The notes beneath the pieces are model-generated. The model had not been told where the DNA came from. It searched no databases and was given only the letters and a program-made list of their open reading frames with translations. This document shows positions 6,718-10,646 of a stretch of DNA of 10,646 bases, in pieces. How positions within the stretch are numbered: position 1 is the stretch's first letter; each line of letters begins with the position of its first letter. The DNA is from Hyphomicrobiales bacterium (GTDB taxonomy: Bacteria > Pseudomonadota > Alphaproteobacteria > Rhizobiales > Aestuariivirgaceae): assembly GCA_014380505.1 (NCBI GenBank), contig JACMJT010000107.1:1-10646 (forward strand), in the 5' to 3' direction. Both the position numbers and the translations under genes were made by a program.

Positions 6718-7689
6718 GTGAACCCGCCCGTCTCGCGCATTCTGGTGCACGACGCGGCGCCGGAACCTCTGATGGAGATTCTCCGTCAGCGCCATCCCGA
6801 AGTCAGCGTTTCATCGTGCTCGACCTATGCAGGGCTTGCAGACGCACTTAAGGCCTTCGGCGCCGATATCGTCTATTCGGTGCGGTTTGCGGGAACGCCG
6901 GGCTTTCCCCGGAGCGCCCTCATCGAGGATGGCAATGTGCGCTGGATCGCGGTTGGCGGTTCAGGCACCGATCATCTGGTTCCGTGGGACCCGGCGCGCG
7001 TCACTGTGACCAATTCCGCGGGGGTCGCCGCGGAGATGATGTCGCAATACGCCATCGGCGCCATGCTGCATTTCGCGCTGGATGTGCCGGGCCTCGAGCG
7101 TGACCGCAGGGCACGGCGCTGGCAGTCCCGCAAGATGATGTCTCTCGACGGTAAGACGCTGCTTGTCATCGGGCTGGGGCAAACGGGCCGCGCCATTGCG
7201 CGGCGCGCCAAGAGCTTTGGACTCAACGTGCTGGGTGTCCGGGCGAACCCTCGCGCCACTCCGTTTGTCGACGAGGTGCTGGGTACCGGCGACCTCCACG
7301 TCCTGCTGCCGCGAGCCGACATTGTCGCGGTCTGCCTCCCGCTTCTCGCCACCACGCGCGGGTCCATCGGCGAGCTCGCTTTCCATGCGATGAAGCTGGG
7401 GGCGATCCTCATCGACCTCTCCCGCGGTGGCGTCGTCAATCAGGCGGCATTGATCCGCGCGCTTGAGGGGCGCCGGCTCTCAGGCGCTGCGCTCGATGTT
7501 TTTGAAACCGAGCCGTTGCCGGCAGAAAATCCGCTTTGGCAATTTGAAAATGTGCTTATTTCACCGCACTGCTCTAGTGTCTATGACGGGTGGGAGCTTA
7601 ACTCCATGCGCATGTTCTGTGATAATCTGGAACGCTGGCGGCAGGGCAAGCCCCTGTTTAACATTGTCGACCCGGCTCGCGGGTACTGA
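6718..7689 (+). CDS. D-isomer-specific 2-hydroxyacid dehydrogenase (NAD(P)-dependent)
   Basis: A 323-residue cytoplasmic enzyme interconverting a 2-oxo acid and a D-2-hydroxy acid. The Rossmann motif VIGLGQTG (glycines at 152, 154 and 157) is intact, and the catalytic triad can be placed as R236 in DLSRGG, E265 in FETEPLP and H284 in SPHCSS. The early strand RILVHDA at residues 7-13 argues against starting at the internal ATG (6772, residue 19). The best start is GTG 6718, the only ATG/GTG upstream in the open frame. It lacks a clear Shine-Dalgarno sequence, so expression may be low. The residue after GLG is Q, then T where many members have I. It follows the flavoprotein by 63 bases and precedes the second methyltransferase by 11. 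In context it may reduce the 2-oxo acid made by the aminotransferase; glyoxylate or hydroxypyruvate reduction is an alternative. Confidence 0.9.
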   Translation: MNPPVSRILVHDAAPEPLMEILRQRHPEVSVSSCSTYAGLADALKAFGADIVYSVRFAGTPGFPRSALIEDGNVRWIAVGGSGTDHLVPWDPARVTVTNSAGVAAEMMSQYAIGAMLHFALDVPGLERDRRARRWQSRKMMSLDGKTLLVIGLGQTGRAIARRAKSFGLNVLGVRANPRATPFVDEVLGTGDLHVLLPRADIVAVCLPLLATTRGSIGELAFHAMKLGAILIDLSRGGVVNQAALIRALEGRRLSGAALDVFETEPLPAENPLWQFENVLISPHCSSVYDGWELNSMRMFCDNLERWRQGKPLFNIVDPARGY

Positions 7690-7700
7690 GGGAGATTGGC

Positions 7701-9251
7701 ATGACGGTGACAACAGCGACAAGGGGCAGACGCCGCGGCGGCTCCGGCGCGCGCAGCTCGCAGGACGACCGGCTGCATCAGCTCCCCTGGCGCCGCGTGC
7801 TGAATTCCTATCCCAAGCTTGAAATCTATTCTGCCGACAAGATCGAGGCCATCCACAACACGTCGATGCGCATCATCGAGGAGCTTGGCATCGAGTGCAT
7901 GTCGGCGGCGGCGTGCGACCTGTTCGAGCGGGCGGGCGCCAAGGTCGACCGCAGCACCATGAACGTGCGTCTCGATCGCGGCATTGTGGAGCAGGCGCTG
8001 GCTACCGCTCCGGCCACCTTCACGTTAACACCGCGCAACCCCGAACGCGCCGTCCATTTCGGCGGAAACGATGTTGTATTCGGCCTCGTGGCGGGGCCGC
8101 CCAACGTTCACGATTGCATCCGGGGCCGGCGCAACGGCAACCATGCCGACTACTGCAACTTCATCCGCCTCGCGCATTACTTCAACGCCATTCACATTAT
8201 CGGCAACCAGGTGGTGGCGCCGATCGAGCTACCCGCGAACACGCGCCATCTCGATACGTATCTGGCGAACATCACCTACTCCGATCTTTCCTATCATTGC
8301 ACTTCGATCGGGCGGGGACGGCCGACGGATGGCGCGCGGATGATGGCGATCAGCAGGGGCATCACGCTTGATGAACTGGCGAAATCGCCGGGGGTTACGA
8401 CCATCATTTCCGTGAACAGCCCGCGCCGGTTCGACGAAGCCATGTCTGACGGGCTGACGGCCATGGCTGAGATGGGTCAACCGATTTCCATCACGCCTTT
8501 CACCCTGCTCGGCGCCATGACGCCCGTCACGCTGCCCGCCGCACTGGCCCAGCAGAACGCCGAAGCGCTATTCGGCATAACGCTCACGCAACTCGTCAAC
8601 CCAGGTGCTCCGGTGCTGTACGGCGCCTTTACGTCGAATGTCGACATGAAATCAGGGGCGCCCGCCTTCGGCACGCCCGAGAACACCAAGGCCAATATCG
8701 TCTCGGGCCAGCTGGCGCGCCGCTATGGCCTGCCGTATCGCACGTCCAATACCAATGCCTCAAACGCCGCCGACGCACAGGCGGTTTACGAGACGGAGAT
8801 GGCGCTGTGGGGCGCTATTCTGGGCGGTGGCAATCTGATCTATCACGCCGCGGGTTGGCTCGAAGGCGGCTTGACCGCATCCTACGAAAAACTGGTGCTG
8901 GACGTGGAGATGATCCAGCACATGATGGAATTCCTGCGCGAAGACCAGTTCGACGAGGATTCCCTTGGGTTCGAGGCGATAGCGCGGGTGCCGACCGGAG
9001 GGCATTTCTTCGGAGATCCCCACACCATCGCCCGGTACTCTACCGCCTTCTATCAGCCGCTTGTCTCGGACTGGCGCAACTACGGAGCGTGGATGGAAGC
9101 CGGCGGAAAGGACGCCACGGCGCGAGCCACCGATATCTGGCAACGAGCACTTGCCGAGTACGAACAGCCAGCGCTTGAGCCCGCCATTCAGGAGGAACTC
9201 GCTGCCTATGTCGCCAAGCGCCGCGAGGAGATCGGAACGGGCGAACCATGA
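7701..9251 (+). CDS. MttB-superfamily (trimethylamine methyltransferase-like) protein B, non-pyrrolysine
   Basis: A 516-residue paralogue of the protein at 1445, collinear over its whole length, with the same hallmarks: PRNPERAV, SVNSPRR, ITPFTLLGAMTPVT, FTSNVDMKSGAPAFGTPE at 310-327 (identical in both), NASNAADAQ at 352-360, GWLEGGLTAS and GGHFFG. It starts at ATG 7701 with a strong GGAG at 7691-7694, six bases upstream, which overlaps the end of the dehydrogenase gene region. The basic N-terminus (RGRRRGG) is typical of alphaproteobacterial members. No amber codon is in frame. Family chemistry is methyl transfer from a methylated amine to a corrinoid; the acceptor here is unknown. It closes the operon and converges on the oxidase genes. 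Having two diverged copies suggests either sequential steps, different substrates or a mixed oligomer. Confidence 0.93.
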   Translation: MTVTTATRGRRRGGSGARSSQDDRLHQLPWRRVLNSYPKLEIYSADKIEAIHNTSMRIIEELGIECMSAAACDLFERAGAKVDRSTMNVRLDRGIVEQALATAPATFTLTPRNPERAVHFGGNDVVFGLVAGPPNVHDCIRGRRNGNHADYCNFIRLAHYFNAIHIIGNQVVAPIELPANTRHLDTYLANITYSDLSYHCTSIGRGRPTDGARMMAISRGITLDELAKSPGVTTIISVNSPRRFDEAMSDGLTAMAEMGQPISITPFTLLGAMTPVTLPAALAQQNAEALFGITLTQLVNPGAPVLYGAFTSNVDMKSGAPAFGTPENTKANIVSGQLARRYGLPYRTSNTNASNAADAQAVYETEMALWGAILGGGNLIYHAAGWLEGGLTASYEKLVLDVEMIQHMMEFLREDQFDEDSLGFEAIARVPTGGHFFGDPHTIARYSTAFYQPLVSDWRNYGAWMEAGGKDATARATDIWQRALAEYEQPALEPAIQEELAAYVAKRREEIGTGEP

Positions 9252-9261
9252 GGCAGCTCAT
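9248..9261. terminator. Short hairpin between converging operons (weak terminator candidate)
   Basis: ATGAG-GCAG-CTCAT forms a perfect 5-base stem with a 4-base loop. It spans the plus-strand TGA (9249-9251) and reaches to within one base of the minus-strand TAA (9264-9262). The stem is short and AT-containing, and only three Ts follow on the plus strand. It is at best a weak bidirectional terminator and may be chance. No better candidate exists in the 10-base gap. Confidence 0.2.
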
Positions 9262-9549
9262 TTAGAATGGCACGATCCACAGAACCAATGCCTGAAGCAG
9301 CACGGCAACAAGCGATAGCGCCGCGAGAGTCCTTGCTATTTCTGGCATAGATGCGCGGTTGCCATGGGCCAGCCAGAGTATTGCCGTGAGCGCGGCACAA
9401 GCCAAGAGCGTGGCACTCCAGCAGAAAAGCCGGATGCCCATGGGCGAAAATCCGAACGCACCGCCAAAGCCCGCGGCGCCGTAAATAAAACTGAAATGAA
9501 CGAACCAGATGAGCGGTCCATATAGCATCAGCAGCAGCGGGCGCGTCAT
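9262..9549 (-). CDS. Small three-helix membrane protein of the cytochrome oxidase operon, function unknown
   Basis: A 95-residue protein whose ATG (9549-9547) overlaps the TGA of the oxidase subunit I+III gene as ATGA, so translation is coupled. It has three hydrophobic helices: about 4-32 (LLLMLYGPLIWFVHFSFIYG), 39-62 (LFCWSATLLACAALTAILWL) and 72-93 (LAALSLVAVLLQALVLWIV). It has one histidine in helix 1 and one after helix 2, and no CxxxC or cytochrome c motif. I do not recognise the family. Size, topology and operon position suggest an accessory or subunit IV-like oxidase component, or an assembly factor; this is inference only. Confidence 0.75.
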   Translation of the reverse strand: MTRPLLLMLYGPLIWFVHFSFIYGAAGFGGAFGFSPMGIRLFCWSATLLACAALTAILWLAHGNRASMPEIARTLAALSLVAVLLQALVLWIVPF

Positions 9550-10646
9550 CCGGCAATCCTCGGAAAGCCGTGCACAATCAGCAAACCCAATAGGCCCTGG
9601 CCTACCGTGTAATGCCAGAACAGCATGGTGTTGTCGTAGGTTGCCCGCCGCACCGGGCTCAGCATCCCGCTGGCGTTCCGCGCAATCGTATAAAGCCCCA
9701 TGATCAGCGCGGTCAGTACCAGTTGGCCCTCGACGGCAATCACGGTGTAAACGAGCGCCCCGTAGCTGCTGGCGGAAGGGCGCAAGCCGCTTTCCCATTG
9801 GCCGTGGAATTCAAAATAAAGTGCTGCGGCAAGCGCGCAGCAGGCGAGGAGCATGACGAGACGTACAAACCAGTTTCGCGCAAGCATCCGGCCTGCGAAC
9901 ATCACGGCTGCACTGCTCAGGACAAACGCGGTAGCGCTGGCAGCCGGCCAGAGGGTGGCGGGCATTGGCAAACCCGCGGCGGCGGGCCAAACCTCCGGCG
10001 ACACGGTCCAAATGTAAAGATAGGAAAACACGAGAGCGATGAACAGGGATGCCGCAACCAGCAGCAATATCACCATGGCCCACCATGAATGGGAGGTGTT
10101 GCCGGTTACATAAACCGGGAGCGTCATACCGCCTCCGATATCGACAGGTGGATGATTGAGGCCGGGATCGGTCTGCCACAACCAGGCGATGATCATGACA
10201 AGGGCAACCGCTCCGCACGCGAAGGCCAGCGTCACAAGTTTGACCGTTAGCAGGAGGAAAAAGGCGGCTGTGAAAACGGCGGCAAGGAATGACCGCCAGC
10301 TAGGACCCGGCACTTGCAGCACATACTGGGGTATCGCCTCGACCGCGCTGGTGACTAAGGTTTCACGGCCGCCGGTCGGCGCGCCGGGTAGATAGTAGCG
10401 GCCGGCCTCCACGTCGCCGGCAAGTTTTGCGTCGTCCCACAAAGGTTTAAGGGTTGAGACCGGAGGAATGCTGCGCGTTCCGTATGCGTGGTTCGGCAGC
10501 CATTCGAGGGTGCCAGCGCGCCAGACATTTCCGGCAGGCTTGGATGAGGAAAAGCGAAAATTGATTGCCAAGTCCACAAGACACACCAGAACGCCTGCCG
10601 CCACCACGAATGCGCCCATGGTCGAAACAAGATTGTACCACTCCCA
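9546..10646 (-). CDS. Fused cytochrome c oxidase subunit I+III, C-terminal part
   Basis: 366 codons of a gene whose 5' part lies beyond the right edge; the frame is open to the last base (WEWYNLVSTMGAF), so the ATG at 10619 is internal. Residues 1-30 match the last helix of subunit I (NLVSTMGAFVVAAGVL) and NVWRAGTLEW is the usual subunit I tail motif. A linker of about 70 residues follows, then about seven helices arranged like subunit III, with HSWWAMVILLL, FSYLYIWTVSPEVWP and TMLFWHYTVGQ. The subunit III part is divergent: the usual SEV glutamate of its third helix and the GFHGLH motif are replaced (AVEGQL). The fused protein pumps electrons from cytochrome c to O2 in the inner membrane as a heme-copper oxidase; the haem and CuB ligands lie outside the window. 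It overlaps the next minus-strand gene by 4 bases and is unrelated in function to the converging catabolic operon. Confidence 0.88.
   Translation of the reverse strand, partial: WEWYNLVSTMGAFVVAAGVLVCLVDLAINFRFSSSKPAGNVWRAGTLEWLPNHAYGTRSIPPVSTLKPLWDDAKLAGDVEAGRYYLPGAPTGGRETLVTSAVEAIPQYVLQVPGPSWRSFLAAVFTAAFFLLLTVKLVTLAFACGAVALVMIIAWLWQTDPGLNHPPVDIGGGMTLPVYVTGNTSHSWWAMVILLLVAASLFIALVFSYLYIWTVSPEVWPAAAGLPMPATLWPAASATAFVLSSAAVMFAGRMLARNWFVRLVMLLACCALAAALYFEFHGQWESGLRPSASSYGALVYTVIAVEGQLVLTALIMGLYTIARNASGMLSPVRRATYDNTMLFWHYTVGQGLLGLLIVHGFPRIAG

Noticed and set aside
6052..6795. Minus-strand open frame (247 codons) across the flavoprotein 3' end and dehydrogenase start
   Set aside because: Antisense shadow of two well-supported genes, with composition typical of reverse-strand translation and no family resemblance.
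10617..10619. ATG as the start of a separate subunit III-like gene
   Set aside because: The frame remains open to the window edge and encodes WEWYNLVST, the expected subunit I sequence, so the ATG is internal to a larger fused gene.

Overview
The window looks like a chromosomal segment of an alphaproteobacterium, most likely of the Hyphomicrobiales (rhizobial) type. The reasons are GC-rich coding with G/C-ending codons, non-pyrrolysine MttB-superfamily proteins with basic Arg-rich N-termini, a DMGDH-like flavoprotein, and a fused cytochrome oxidase subunit I+III gene. This placement is inference from gene content, not from a marker gene. Coding density is very high: no gene-free stretch exceeds about 120 bases, and no tRNA, rRNA, CRISPR array, insertion sequence or integrase was seen.

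Left edge (1-1333): the first 106 codons of a minus-strand M24/creatinase-fold gene resembling the DMSP lyase DddP run off the window. They are divergent from a plus-strand LysR-type regulator. The 118-base gap between them holds clustered TTGC/GCAA repeats, including a canonical T-N11-A LysR box, so the regulator probably controls both directions.

Centre (1445-9251): five plus-strand genes are packed as one apparent operon: MttB-family methyltransferase A, PLP aminotransferase (4-base overlap), DMGDH/sarcosine-dehydrogenase-like FAD-GcvT fusion (18-base gap), D-2-hydroxyacid dehydrogenase (63-base gap), and MttB-family methyltransferase B (11-base gap). A perfect inverted repeat, CTTGAA-N5-TTCAAG, lies just upstream. 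The set reads as a catabolic route for an N-methylated (betaine-like) amino acid. MttB-type enzymes would take the first methyl from the quaternary nitrogen. The flavoprotein would oxidise further N-methyl groups onto tetrahydrofolate. The aminotransferase would convert the freed amine to a 2-oxo acid, which the dehydrogenase would reduce (or it would run in reverse). The substrate is not readable from sequence. No corrinoid protein, reductive activator or transporter is present, so the methyl acceptor of the two MttB homologues is unresolved. That makes this block the most interesting part of the window.

Right edge (9262-10646, minus strand): the C-terminal part of a fused cytochrome c oxidase subunit I+III gene enters from the right edge. 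It overlaps by 4 bases a 95-residue, three-helix membrane protein of unknown function. This respiratory operon converges on the catabolic operon with only 10 bases between the stop codons and no strong terminator.
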